This document shows, one piece after another, positions 1-6,709 of a DNA stretch of 11,738 nucleotides. A program made the position numbers and the translations under genes. This DNA comes from Treponema sp. Lineage in GTDB: Bacteria; Spirochaetota; Spirochaetia; Treponematales; Breznakiellaceae. The notes beneath the pieces were generated by a model, which made no database searches, was not told where the DNA came from, and saw only the letters and a program-made list of their open reading frames with translations. The DNA is taken from positions 1 to 11,738 of the forward strand of contig JAIRSD010000014.1 of assembly GCA_031255615.1 (NCBI GenBank), written 5' to 3'. Each line of letters starts with the position of its first letter. The first letter of the stretch is position 1.

Positions 1-82
1 TCCCCGCCCTTCCTGCGCCTTCTTCGCCGTGGTGGTAAATTTCTTCCGTCTGTATATCTGATTTTTTAGTCCAAGCAACCCG
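1..82. repeat. Inverted-repeat arm, cut by window edge
   Basis: Read on the minus strand, positions 69-1 match 10910-10978 on the plus strand at about 60 of 69 bases by eye, including the shared core GAAGAAATTTACCACCA. Weaker similarity (GCTTGGA against GCTTAGA) carries the match to about position 82. The two copies therefore lie in opposite orientation at the two ends of the window. The copy at 10910 continues into a longer imperfect inverted repeat, so this one is probably a piece of the same kind of element cut by the window edge. No coding function is evident. Confidence 0.75.
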
Positions 83-109
83 CTAGTTCCCGGCCCCGAA
101 CCGGAGATG

Positions 110-181
110 CGCCCCTCCCGGCGGCCCGCGGCTGCCGGGGCAGTCCGGTCTTTTCGACCCAGCCGCAAAAATACGCCCAAA
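110..181 (-). repeat. Dispersed intergenic module, inverted copy
   Basis: The reverse complement of 163-181 matches 10493-10511 at 18 of 19 bases (core TTTGGGCG then ATTTTTGCGG). Similarity resumes further on in the GC-rich part (CCGGCAGCCGCGGGCC here, CCGGCTGCCGGGGCCGCGG there). Chance translations of both regions share a 'WA-FCG...K-GL-RQ' string, which reflects nucleotide homology between repeats rather than a protein. The module lies in a gene-free stretch. Confidence 0.6.
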
Positions 182-260
182 CAGGGCGGCGGTTCTCAGG
201 TCGCCCCCGGTCCGTCGCACATCGGGAATGCCGTTCCCTCCCACAACCCGGAAAGGGCGG

Positions 261-425
261 GGCACAGCGAAGGCTGTGCCAGCATGGAGGCCGGCTGTTT
301 CCATTCCCTGGGGTTTTTGCGAGGCGAAAACCCCAGGGCCGCGAAAACGGCAGGGATGCCGTTTTCGTGGACCGCGCAAGGGATAGGAGCGGTATCCTTT
401 TGCCCGGTCCGCCGGGCAAAAGGAT
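261..425. repeat. Cluster of four near-perfect hairpins, including a diverged copy of the 86-bp repeat
   Basis: Four strong inverted repeats follow one another. They are 261-280 (8-bp stem, loop GAAG), 306-338 (15-bp stem with one T·G pair, loop GAG), 342-367 (11-bp perfect stem, loop GGGA) and 394-425 (14-bp perfect stem, loop TCCG). The segment 283-360 keeps the order of the tandem units at 11430-11738: ATGGAGGCCGGCTGTTTCCA, then a long hairpin, then AACGGCAGGGAYGCCG. It is thus a single diverged member of that family. None of the hairpins is followed by a T-run on either strand, so simple intrinsic terminators are unlikely. Confidence 0.75.
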
Positions 426-430
426 TTAAG

Positions 431-468
431 CGGATAGCCCGGTCCCCGGCGGAGGCGGGGATGCGCCC
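431..468 (+). repeat. Dispersed GC-rich module, plus copy
   Basis: This stretch begins CGGATAGCCCGGTCCCCGGC and ends GGGGATGCGCCC. It recurs as its reverse complement at 1768-1807. A 17-base part of it (AGCCCGGTCCCCGGCGG) recurs exactly at 7809-7825. All three sites are intergenic. Confidence 0.7.
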
Positions 469-658
469 AACTTACCCTCGATACGGGGCTTGTTCTCAAC
501 TGAGCCTCGTCCTGGCCCGGCGGCCCGCGGCAAACCGCGCCCTTTTTTGAAACCGGAATCCCCGAAATCGCCGCTCCCCTTGGTTGCATATTTACCGTAA
601 GTCCGTCAAACTTCCGGTGAACATAAGTACGAATACAGATATATGAAGAAAGCGGTCC

Positions 659-682
659 GAACCTTCGCTTGTTGGAAGGTTC
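659..682 (+). promoter_or_regulatory. Leader hairpin before the URO-D-family gene
   Basis: GAACCTTC (659-666) and GAAGGTTC (675-682) form a perfect 8-bp stem around an 8-base loop, and flanking GTCC/GGAC can extend it. It ends 39 bases before the chosen start codon. It may act as an mRNA leader structure or an operator. I found no convincing -35/-10 pair upstream. Confidence 0.4.
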
Positions 683-721
683 CATTGGACGGGTTTCATG
701 CGTTCAAACAGCGGGGGGTCT

Positions 722-1717
722 ATGACGAATAAAGAGTTGCTGCTGGCGGCCCTGGACAACCGGGAAACGGAGCGGCTGCCGGTGGGGTTTTGGTTTCACT
801 TTTTGGCCGACTCGGAAAAGAACAAGGGCCTGGAGAGGCCGGAACTGGCGGAGCGGAGTCTGGAAGGCCACCGCCGCTATATTGAACAGTTCCGCCCCGA
901 CTTCGTAAAGATAATGAGCGACGGTTTTTTCGGCTATCCTCAAAAGGGGGAGGAGGTAAAACTGGATCTGGGGGTGGAAAAGATCGGGGACTTGGCAAAA
1001 TTCCAGCCGGTCGCGGAGGATCATCCCTGGATTCAGGCCCAGATCGCCCAGATAAGGAAGATCACCGCCCTGCAAAAGGACACGATGTACTTCTACAACA
1101 TCTTCGGCCCCTCCACCACCCTTAAACGGCTCATCGGCCTGGAAGCCTTTGTCCAATATTTCAGGGAAGACCCCCGGTCCCTGGCGGAGGCCCTTCTCCG
1201 CATGGCGGAGGGCATCGCGGTCCAGACCCGGAGCGCGATTCAGGCGGGCGGGGCGGACGGCGTCTATCTCAGCGTCCAAAACCCCGACATCACCCGCATT
1301 ACCGACGAGGCATACCACCGCTATATCGGCCCCGCGGACAAGATCGTTCTGGACGCGGCCAACGGGGCAAGCGAAAACAACATCCTCCACATCTGCGGCT
1401 ACCGGGGCTGCCGGAACCGCCTTGAAGCCTGGACCGGATACAAGGCCAGGGCCTACAACTGGGCGGTGAACGTGGAAGGCCTCAGCCTTTCGGCGGGGAA
1501 GAAACTCTTCGGCGGCGCGGCGGTGATCGGCGGCTTTGCCAATACCGCCGATGATCCCCTCTACCGGGGCTCCAAACAGGAGATCGAAGCCTGCACCGGC
1601 AAGATAATCGCCGAAGCGGGGAGAAAGGGGGTCATCCTGGGGGCGGACTGCACCGTGCCGGACGACACGCCCTTCGAGCACTTCGAGTGGGTCCGGGAAA
1701 GGGCGGGGGCCCGGTAA
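722..1717 (+). CDS. Uroporphyrinogen-decarboxylase-superfamily protein (MtaA-like)
   Basis: The 331-residue product belongs to the URO-D/cobalamin-independent-methionine-synthase-like TIM-barrel superfamily. It opens with TNKELLLAALDNRETERLPVGFW, the usual 'erl.aAl.g...DR.Pv' start of COG0407-type proteins. It lacks the Arg-rich start (RQAGRY) of true heme-pathway HemE. His223-Ile-Cys225 and Cys310 fit the His-x-Cys...Cys zinc site by which MtaA/MtbA-type proteins activate thiols in methyl transfer from corrinoid proteins. A role in methyl transfer or O-demethylation is therefore likelier than heme synthesis, but the substrate is unknown. The ATG at 722 is preferred because family homology begins there and a G-rich stretch (713-718) precedes it. 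An in-frame ATG at 698 would add eight residues. No corrinoid protein or other pathway partner is visible nearby, and the gene appears to stand alone. Confidence 0.85.
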   Translation: MTNKELLLAALDNRETERLPVGFWFHFLADSEKNKGLERPELAERSLEGHRRYIEQFRPDFVKIMSDGFFGYPQKGEEVKLDLGVEKIGDLAKFQPVAEDHPWIQAQIAQIRKITALQKDTMYFYNIFGPSTTLKRLIGLEAFVQYFREDPRSLAEALLRMAEGIAVQTRSAIQAGGADGVYLSVQNPDITRITDEAYHRYIGPADKIVLDAANGASENNILHICGYRGCRNRLEAWTGYKARAYNWAVNVEGLSLSAGKKLFGGAAVIGGFANTADDPLYRGSKQEIEACTGKIIAEAGRKGVILGADCTVPDDTPFEHFEWVRERAGAR

Positions 1718-1767
1718 TCGCCGATTTATCAGGATTATCAGGAGATTCCCGGCATCGATTGTATACC

Positions 1768-1991
1768 GGGCGCATCCCCGGCCTCAGGCCGGGGACCGGG
1801 CTATCCGGGGCTCCGGCTTCGCCTCCGGCCCCGGCGCTCCGCGCCGGGTCTGCTCCGCACCCCTCCTATCCCTTGCGCGGGGGAAAGCCGCGCCGCCCGG
1901 CGCGGCTTTCCCCTCTGAGCCGGCGCGCTCCGCCCGCCGGCTAAAGGATCTTGCCCGGTGTGTGGAGTTTCGCGATCCCCCGCGAAACTCC
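1768..1991. repeat. Run of five hairpins upstream of the ABC operon
   Basis: Inverted repeats stand in line. They are 1776-1794 (stem CCCCGGCC), 1830-1848 (CCCGGCGC, loop TCC), 1880-1913 (15-bp perfect stem starting GGGGAAAGCC, loop GCCC), 1918-1942 (8-bp stem AGCCGGCG) and 1964-1991 (11-bp perfect stem GGAGTTTCGCG, loop ATCCCC). The first part, 1768-1807, is an inverted copy of 431-468. The stretch around 1836-1880 recurs near 10570-10610 in the same orientation. The run could terminate or protect the URO-D message, but no T-run follows any stem. Confidence 0.75.
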
Positions 1992-2034
1992 GCCGGGAAA
2001 GCCGGCGGCGGCTTGACAGAGATCGCCGGGAAAG
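1991..2034 (+). promoter_or_regulatory. Direct repeats at the ABC promoter, possible operator
   Basis: CGCCGGGAAAG occurs at 1991-2001 and again at 2024-2034, 33 bases apart, close to three helical turns. The second copy lies between the -35 and -10 hexamers and the first lies just upstream. This is a plausible placement for paired repressor sites, but no regulator gene is present to link to it. Confidence 0.35.
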
Positions 2035-2041
2035 ATATATT
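2013..2041 (+). promoter_or_regulatory. Sigma70-type promoter of the ABC importer operon
   Basis: TTGACA (2013-2018) is a perfect -35 hexamer. It is followed after exactly 17 bases by TATATT (2036-2041), five of six matches to the -10 consensus. Transcription would start near 2048, giving a leader of about 38 bases that contains the ribosome-binding site GGAGGT at 2075-2080. This is the strongest promoter-like sequence I found in the window. Confidence 0.7.
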
Positions 2042-2085
2042 AAACACCTAGGTTTAGTAAGCATATTAAGATATGGAGGTTCAAG

Positions 2086-3687
2086 ATGATGAGGCGTTTG
2101 CTATGCACGGCTGCCGTTTTTTTCATTGCCGCCGCGGCCTTTGCGGGGGGCAGAAGACAGGCACAGGAAGCCCCGGCGAAAGATACGATTGTATTCGGGG
2201 TGAACCTTTCGGCCACCGGGCTTTTCCACCCGACTCTGAATACGTCCAACGCGGACCGGGAAGTGGTCCTCCTGGTGTACAGCCGTCTGGTGTCCACGGA
2301 CTCGGCGGGAAACTATCTGCCGGAATTGGCGGAAAGCTATACCGTTTCCCCGGACGCCCGGGTATACACCTTCAAACTCAGGAAGGATGTTAAATGGACC
2401 GACGGACAGCCCTTCACCGCCGAGGATGTGGCCTTTACCTACGAGACCACCGTCCACCCCAAATTTTTCCGGGGCCTCGATGAATTCGCCCGCCGGCTGG
2501 AAGGGGCGGACGCCTATCACGCGGGGACCGCTTCCAATGTATCGGGAATCAAGGTCATAGACCCCTATACGGTAAGTTTCACCTTCTCCGCCCCCTACCG
2601 GGACGCGATGGTAAAATTTATTGACATAGCGGTGCTTGCCAAGCATATCTGGAGCCAGACGCCGGTGGAGAACTGGATGGAGCAGGGGGACCTGCTGCGA
2701 AACCCGGTAGGGACCGGCCCCTACAAAATGGTGGAATACGTCCAGGATCAATACGTCCGGCTGGAGCGGAACGAAGATTACTTCAAGGGCGCCCCCAGGA
2801 TCAAAACCTTTATCCTGAAGCGGTCTAACCCCGACACCCGCCAGATCGAGGTAATCAACGGGGAACTGGACGTGGCCCGGATAGTTTCCTGGAAGGATCG
2901 GGATCTGGCCGATTATGTCAACCGGAACATCCCCATCGTGGAAGTAAAAAGCATCATGGCCTATTACATCGTCTTTAACAGCACCGACCCGATCTTCCAG
3001 GATCGAAGAATCCGCCTGGCGGCGGTCCACGCCCTGGACAGACCGGCCCTGATCTCCGCCATTGAGTCCGGCCACGCCGTCACGGCGGAGACCCTCATCT
3101 CCCCCGCCCAACCGGTGTACCCCAAAGACATAAGCCCCTACGATTTCAATACCGCCAGGAGCTACGATCTGCTCAGGGAGGCCGGCTACACGGATACCAA
3201 TGGGGACGGGATTGTGGAAAAAAACGGCCAGCCCCTCAAGGTGACCCTCCGCTACGATAACGTGGACGATACGGTCCTGGCCCAGCTTGTCCAGGCCCAG
3301 CTGCGGAAAGGCGGTTTCGACGTGGAGATCATCGGTTCCGACTTCAACACGGTCCTGGGGATTCTCCGCAGCACCACCGAGCCCTTCCAGATTGCCTTCA
3401 TGGGGGCCACATACCGGCCCAATCCCGGCGCCGGCGCGGCGCACATGTGGATGGCCCGGTACGCGGATGAGGAAAACAACCGGCTTATCGCCCAGGCCAA
3501 CGGCTCCACCAGCGATGCGGAGGCCGCCGCCAATTTCGGCGCCTGGGGCAAATATTTCCACGACCAGGCCCCCATAGCGGTGCTGTACTTTAAGTCCACC
3601 GGCTACGCGGTGAATCCCCGGCTGGTGGGTTATGAACCGACCAGCATCGAATGGTTCCCCAACGTGGAAACCTGGTATTTCAAATAG
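2086..3687 (+). CDS. ABC importer substrate-binding protein, family 5 (oligopeptide/dipeptide type)
   Basis: The 533-residue product is an extracytoplasmic solute-binding protein of the SBP_bac_5 family (OppA/DppA-like). Residues 1-20 form a signal peptide: MMRR, then a hydrophobic core ending AAAFA, with likely cleavage before GGRRQ. There is no lipobox cysteine at the cleavage site, so it should be a soluble periplasmic protein, not a lipoprotein. The family signature lies near residues 88-115 (YTFKLRKDVKWTDGQPF followed by AEDVAFTY). The C-terminal lobe ends in a typical WFPNVETWYFK. The length is normal for the family. The start is supported by GGAGGT at 2075-2080; the adjacent ATG at 2089 is also possible. 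It heads the importer operon and would capture the ligand. Family-5 proteins bind peptides, nickel or oligosaccharides, and the sequence alone does not decide which. Confidence 0.92.
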   Translation: MMRRLLCTAAVFFIAAAAFAGGRRQAQEAPAKDTIVFGVNLSATGLFHPTLNTSNADREVVLLVYSRLVSTDSAGNYLPELAESYTVSPDARVYTFKLRKDVKWTDGQPFTAEDVAFTYETTVHPKFFRGLDEFARRLEGADAYHAGTASNVSGIKVIDPYTVSFTFSAPYRDAMVKFIDIAVLAKHIWSQTPVENWMEQGDLLRNPVGTGPYKMVEYVQDQYVRLERNEDYFKGAPRIKTFILKRSNPDTRQIEVINGELDVARIVSWKDRDLADYVNRNIPIVEVKSIMAYYIVFNSTDPIFQDRRIRLAAVHALDRPALISAIESGHAVTAETLISPAQPVYPKDISPYDFNTARSYDLLREAGYTDTNGDGIVEKNGQPLKVTLRYDNVDDTVLAQLVQAQLRKGGFDVEIIGSDFNTVLGILRSTTEPFQIAFMGATYRPNPGAGAAHMWMARYADEENNRLIAQANGSTSDAEAAANFGAWGKYFHDQAPIAVLYFKSTGYAVNPRLVGYEPTSIEWFPNVETWYFK

Positions 3688-3688
3688 G

Positions 3689-3767
3689 ACCGGACCCGGT
3701 ATCCGCGGACCGGCGCGGCCCGCCAAAGCCCCCGCGGGGCCGGGCCGCTCAAGCCGCCGCCGCGGAT
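3689..3767 (+). other. Long GC-rich fold-back after the binding-protein gene
   Basis: Beginning two bases after the stop codon, ACCGG/CCGGT (3689-3700) is followed by nested arms. ATCCGCGG (3701-3708) pairs with CCGCGGAT (3760-3767), GCGGCCCG (3715-3722) pairs with CGGGCCGC (3741-3748), and CCCCGCGGGG (3730-3739) lies inside. No T-run follows. In importer operons such a structure often protects the abundant binding-protein message while lowering read-through into the permeases; that role is inferred here. Confidence 0.5.
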
Positions 3768-3807
3768 TTACTTGATTGACAGATTTCCGTAAAAAGTAGA
3801 AAACAAA

Positions 3808-3835
3808 GGGACCGGAGTTTTAAGACTCCGATCCC
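3808..3835 (+). promoter_or_regulatory. Hairpin just upstream of the first permease gene
   Basis: GGGA-C-CGGAGT (3808-3818) faces ACTCCG-A-TCCC (3825-3835) around the loop TTTAAG, ten pairs with one C/A mismatch. It ends 24 bases before the chosen GTG start. It could be an attenuator, an operator or a processing site. A TTGACA at 3776-3781 lies upstream, but its best -10 partner (TAGAAA, 15-base spacing) is weak. Confidence 0.45.
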
Positions 3836-3859
3836 AATTTATCGAACAGGTTGAGCTTA

Positions 3860-4840
3860 GTGATACGGTATATAGGTGGAAGACTTCTCCAGGCGGCGCT
3901 CATCATGTTTGGAGTTTCCGTTATTGTTTTTTTTCTCGTCAACCTTATTCCCGGAAACCCTTACGCCAGTATGTTCTCCCCCGATATACCGTCGGATCAG
4001 GTCGAGGCGAAACTCCGCGAGGTGGGGTACTATGATCCCCTGCCCCTTAAATATGTAAAATGGATAAGCCGGATCGCCGTGGGGGACTTTGGATATTCCA
4101 TCTTTTACCGGGACAAGGTAAGCTCCATTATTTTTCACCGGATGCTGAATACCCTGCTCCTGACCGTCTCCTCCCTGGCTATCAGCATGGCGGTGGGCAT
4201 TTCCGCCGGAATTTACACCGGACAGAGGCGCCGCGGCCTGGCGGACAACAGCGTCTCTATCCTCACCTTTCTGATGCTCTCCATTCCTTCGTTCTTCTTC
4301 GGCATGCTCCTGATCAAGGTTTTGGGGGCGGATCTCAGGATTCTGCCCATATCAGGCATGATCACCGTGTCCGCCAACTACCAGGGCCTCGATTATGTGG
4401 TGGATGTGATTCGCCACATGATCATGCCCTCCTGTATCCTGGGGCTCCTCTATTCCGCCACCATGCTCCGTTACACCCGGTCCAGCGTCATCGGCATCAT
4501 CAACGCCGATTTTATCCGCTCCGCCCGGGCCCACGGGCTCACCGAACGGGTTATCCTTTTTAAGCATCTCCTTAAAAATATTCTTATTCCCATTGTGACG
4601 GTCCTCAGCCTCCAAATTCCGGACATGCTCTCCGGGGCCCTGTTGATCGAGACGGTTTTTGTCTGGCCCGGACTGGGACGCCTCAGTTTCGAGGCGGTTC
4701 AACACCGGGACTACCCCCTGATCATGGGGATCCTCCTCGTCATGGCCCTGATAACCCTCATATCGAACCTAATCGCCGATGTAGCCTACGCTTTAATCGA
4801 TCAACGGATCGCCCTGGGGATGGAACATGCCGGGACCTGA
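3860..4840 (+). CDS. ABC importer permease, DppB/OppB family
   Basis: The 326-residue inner-membrane permease belongs to the DppB/OppB branch. The first membrane segment (residues 8-30) follows MIRYIGGRLLQ and ends in the family mark NLIPGNP. A periplasmic loop then leads to VGDFGYSI (residues 74-81), and further membrane segments follow to the end. The cytoplasmic EAA loop that docks on the ATPases is at about residues 217-237 (DFIRSARAHGL). VFVWPGLGRL (267-275) is typical of OppB/DppB. The GTG at 3860 is preferred because it gives the family's usual MxRYI start and AACAGG sits 9 bases upstream. A TTG at 3851 in the same frame would add three residues but has no room for a ribosome-binding site. 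The gene overlaps the next one by 14 bases, suggesting translational coupling. Confidence 0.9.
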   Translation: MIRYIGGRLLQAALIMFGVSVIVFFLVNLIPGNPYASMFSPDIPSDQVEAKLREVGYYDPLPLKYVKWISRIAVGDFGYSIFYRDKVSSIIFHRMLNTLLLTVSSLAISMAVGISAGIYTGQRRRGLADNSVSILTFLMLSIPSFFFGMLLIKVLGADLRILPISGMITVSANYQGLDYVVDVIRHMIMPSCILGLLYSATMLRYTRSSVIGIINADFIRSARAHGLTERVILFKHLLKNILIPIVTVLSLQIPDMLSGALLIETVFVWPGLGRLSFEAVQHRDYPLIMGILLVMALITLISNLIADVAYALIDQRIALGMEHAGT

Positions 4841-5729
4841 CAGGGGAAGGAGAAGGGCGGGGGAGGGAATCTCCGGATTTTCCCCGGGGAGGGCCCTGCT
4901 GAAGGTTTTTTCGGCCCACGGACTCATCAGCGCCGGGGTGGTGATGCTGGCGGTCCTGACACTCTTTTCCCTCATCGGCCCCTTCTTTTCTCCCTTTGAT
5001 CGGGACGCGGTGGAGGTGGAAAAAATTCAGGAACCCCCCGGAGACGGGCATATCCTGGGGACCGACGAGTTGGGCCGGGATATCTTTGTTCGCCTGGCCT
5101 ATGGGGGCCGGGTGTCCCTGAGCGTTGGGATCATCGCCATGCTGATTCAGCTTGTCATTGGGGTGACTCTGGGATCGGTGGCGGGGTTTTACGGGGGGAT
5201 CTACGACAGCCTGATCATGCGGCTCACCGATGTGATCATGTGTTTCCCCTTTTTCGTGATCGCCCTGTCGGTGGCGGCCCTGACGGGGCCGAGTTTCAGC
5301 AACGTGATTCTGATCATCGGCCTCTTGCGCTGGCCCTCCATGGCCCGGGTGGTGCGGAGCGGAATCCTGGCCCTGAAAAACACCGAATTTATCGAGGCCG
5401 CCCGGGCCCTGGGGCTTACCAAGCGGGAAATTATTTTCCGCCACCTGCTGCCGAATTCCCTGGGCCCCATCATCGTTTCCGGCACCCTGAATGTGGCCTA
5501 CGCGGTGCTGCTGGAAGCTTCGTTAAGTTTTCTCGGCCTTGGCATTGCCCCGCCCCAGCCGAGTTGGGGAACCATGCTGTCGGCGGCCCAAAGCATGAGC
5601 ATCTTGCAGAAGTGCTGGTGGATCTGGATACCTCCGGGCCTCATGGTCCTGATGGTGGTGTTGTCAATCAATTTTATTGGCGAGGGGCTTTCCGATATTT
5701 TTGACACCCACCGCCGCGGGGCGGCATGA
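4827..5729 (+). CDS. ABC importer permease, DppC/OppC family
   Basis: The 300-residue second permease belongs to the DppC/OppC branch. A basic cytoplasmic N-terminus (GRRRAGEG) precedes the first membrane segment at about 33-55. The family mark GTDELGRD is at 78-85, and AYGGRVSLSVG follows. The EAA loop is at about 186-206 (EFIEAARALGLTKREIIF). The conserved LLEASLSFLGLG (228-239) and PSWGTML (245-251) are intact. It pairs with the preceding permease to form the membrane channel. The ATG at 4827 lies inside the end of the upstream gene with a purine-rich GGGGATGG before it. The stop codon overlaps the next start as ATGA. The length is normal and no defect is seen. Confidence 0.9.
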   Translation: MPGPDRGRRRAGEGISGFSPGRALLKVFSAHGLISAGVVMLAVLTLFSLIGPFFSPFDRDAVEVEKIQEPPGDGHILGTDELGRDIFVRLAYGGRVSLSVGIIAMLIQLVIGVTLGSVAGFYGGIYDSLIMRLTDVIMCFPFFVIALSVAALTGPSFSNVILIIGLLRWPSMARVVRSGILALKNTEFIEAARALGLTKREIIFRHLLPNSLGPIIVSGTLNVAYAVLLEASLSFLGLGIAPPQPSWGTMLSAAQSMSILQKCWWIWIPPGLMVLMVVLSINFIGEGLSDIFDTHRRGAA

Positions 5730-6709
5730 TGGGCCTTATCGAAATTCGGGATCTTTCCGTAACGATTGGCCCCGCCTTTCCCCGCGGGAAGGGCCCGGAG
5801 ATTCCCATTCTGAAACACATCGATCTGTCCATGGAACAGGGGGAGGTTTTGGGGCTGGTCGGAGAATCGGGCTGCGGCAAGACGATGACGGTCCTGGCTG
5901 TTCTGGGGCTCCTCCCCCGGGGGGGGCGGATCACGGGGGGGACCATTCATTTTATGGGCCGGGACCTTGCGTCCCTTTCCCAAAGGGAAATGGGCAATAT
6001 CCGGGGCCGCCATATTTCCATGATCTTCCAGGAGCCCATGACCTCCCTTAATCCCCTTATGACGATTGGGGAACATATCCGGGAAGTCCTTGCCCGCCAC
6101 GAAGGTCTTAAGGGGGCGGCCAACAAGGAAAAATGCCTCCGGCTGCTCCAGGCGGTGAACATCCCGGAGGTGGAAAAAATATACGACTGCGCCCCCTTCC
6201 GGCTTTCCGGGGGAATGCGGCAGCGGGTCATGATCGCCATGGCCCTGGCCTGCGAACCGGAACTTATCATCGCCGACGAGCCGACCACCGCCCTGGACGT
6301 TACCACCCAAGCCCAGATTCTGGATCTTTTTAATGAGATCCGGGGGCGGACTCAATCGTCCTTCATCTTCGTGACTCATGATTTGGGAGTGATCGCCGAA
6401 ATCGCCGACCGGACCGCGGTAATTTACGCGGGTTATGTGGTGGAAGAATGTTCGGCGGCATCGCTTTTTGAAAAACCCCTCCATCCCTATACCGATGGGC
6501 TTATGAGATCCCGGATGGGCCGGAGGAACAGCAACCGGGAACATCTTTACAGCATCCCCGGCGTGGTGCCGGTTCCGGGAAACATGCCCCCCGGCTGTCC
6601 CTTCGCGCCCCGCTGCGCGTATACCATGGAACACTGCCGCCGGGAGGTTCCTCCCCTGCCGGAAATTGAAAAGGGCCACCGGGTCCGGTGCTGGAGGCAT
6701 ATATCCTGA
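5726..6709 (+). CDS. ABC importer ATPase, DppD/OppD family
   Basis: The 327-residue cytoplasmic ATPase powers the importer. Walker A GESGCGKT is at 46-53, the Q-loop glutamine at 102, the signature LSGGMRQ at 160-166, Walker B LIIADE at 180-185 and the switch histidine at 218, all intact. The C-terminal oligopeptide-transporter extension carries four cysteines (291, 297, 304, 322; PGCPFAPRC...C...C). Structural work on related Opp/Dpp ATPases has assigned such a motif to a [4Fe-4S] cluster; whether one is present here is inferred. The start ATG at 5726 overlaps the upstream stop by four bases, and ATG at 5729 is an alternative. Its partner is the next gene, since family-5 importers usually use two non-identical ATPases. 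Confidence 0.92.
   Translation: MMGLIEIRDLSVTIGPAFPRGKGPEIPILKHIDLSMEQGEVLGLVGESGCGKTMTVLAVLGLLPRGGRITGGTIHFMGRDLASLSQREMGNIRGRHISMIFQEPMTSLNPLMTIGEHIREVLARHEGLKGAANKEKCLRLLQAVNIPEVEKIYDCAPFRLSGGMRQRVMIAMALACEPELIIADEPTTALDVTTQAQILDLFNEIRGRTQSSFIFVTHDLGVIAEIADRTAVIYAGYVVEECSAASLFEKPLHPYTDGLMRSRMGRRNSNREHLYSIPGVVPVPGNMPPGCPFAPRCAYTMEHCRREVPPLPEIEKGHRVRCWRHIS

Noticed and set aside
394..425. Intrinsic terminator
   Set aside because: The 14-bp stem is excellent but no T-run follows on either strand, and no gene ends nearby.
83..685. A 200-codon minus-strand open frame in the left gene-free region
   Set aside because: It is made of the repeat modules and hairpins described above, and its translation has no recognisable domain.
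704..1681. A 325-codon minus-strand open frame
   Set aside because: It is a shadow of the URO-D-family gene, whose plus-strand product shows clear family motifs.
2101..3726. A 541-codon open frame on the minus strand
   Set aside because: It lies opposite the well-supported substrate-binding protein and shows no family resemblance; such frames are expected in GC-rich coding DNA.
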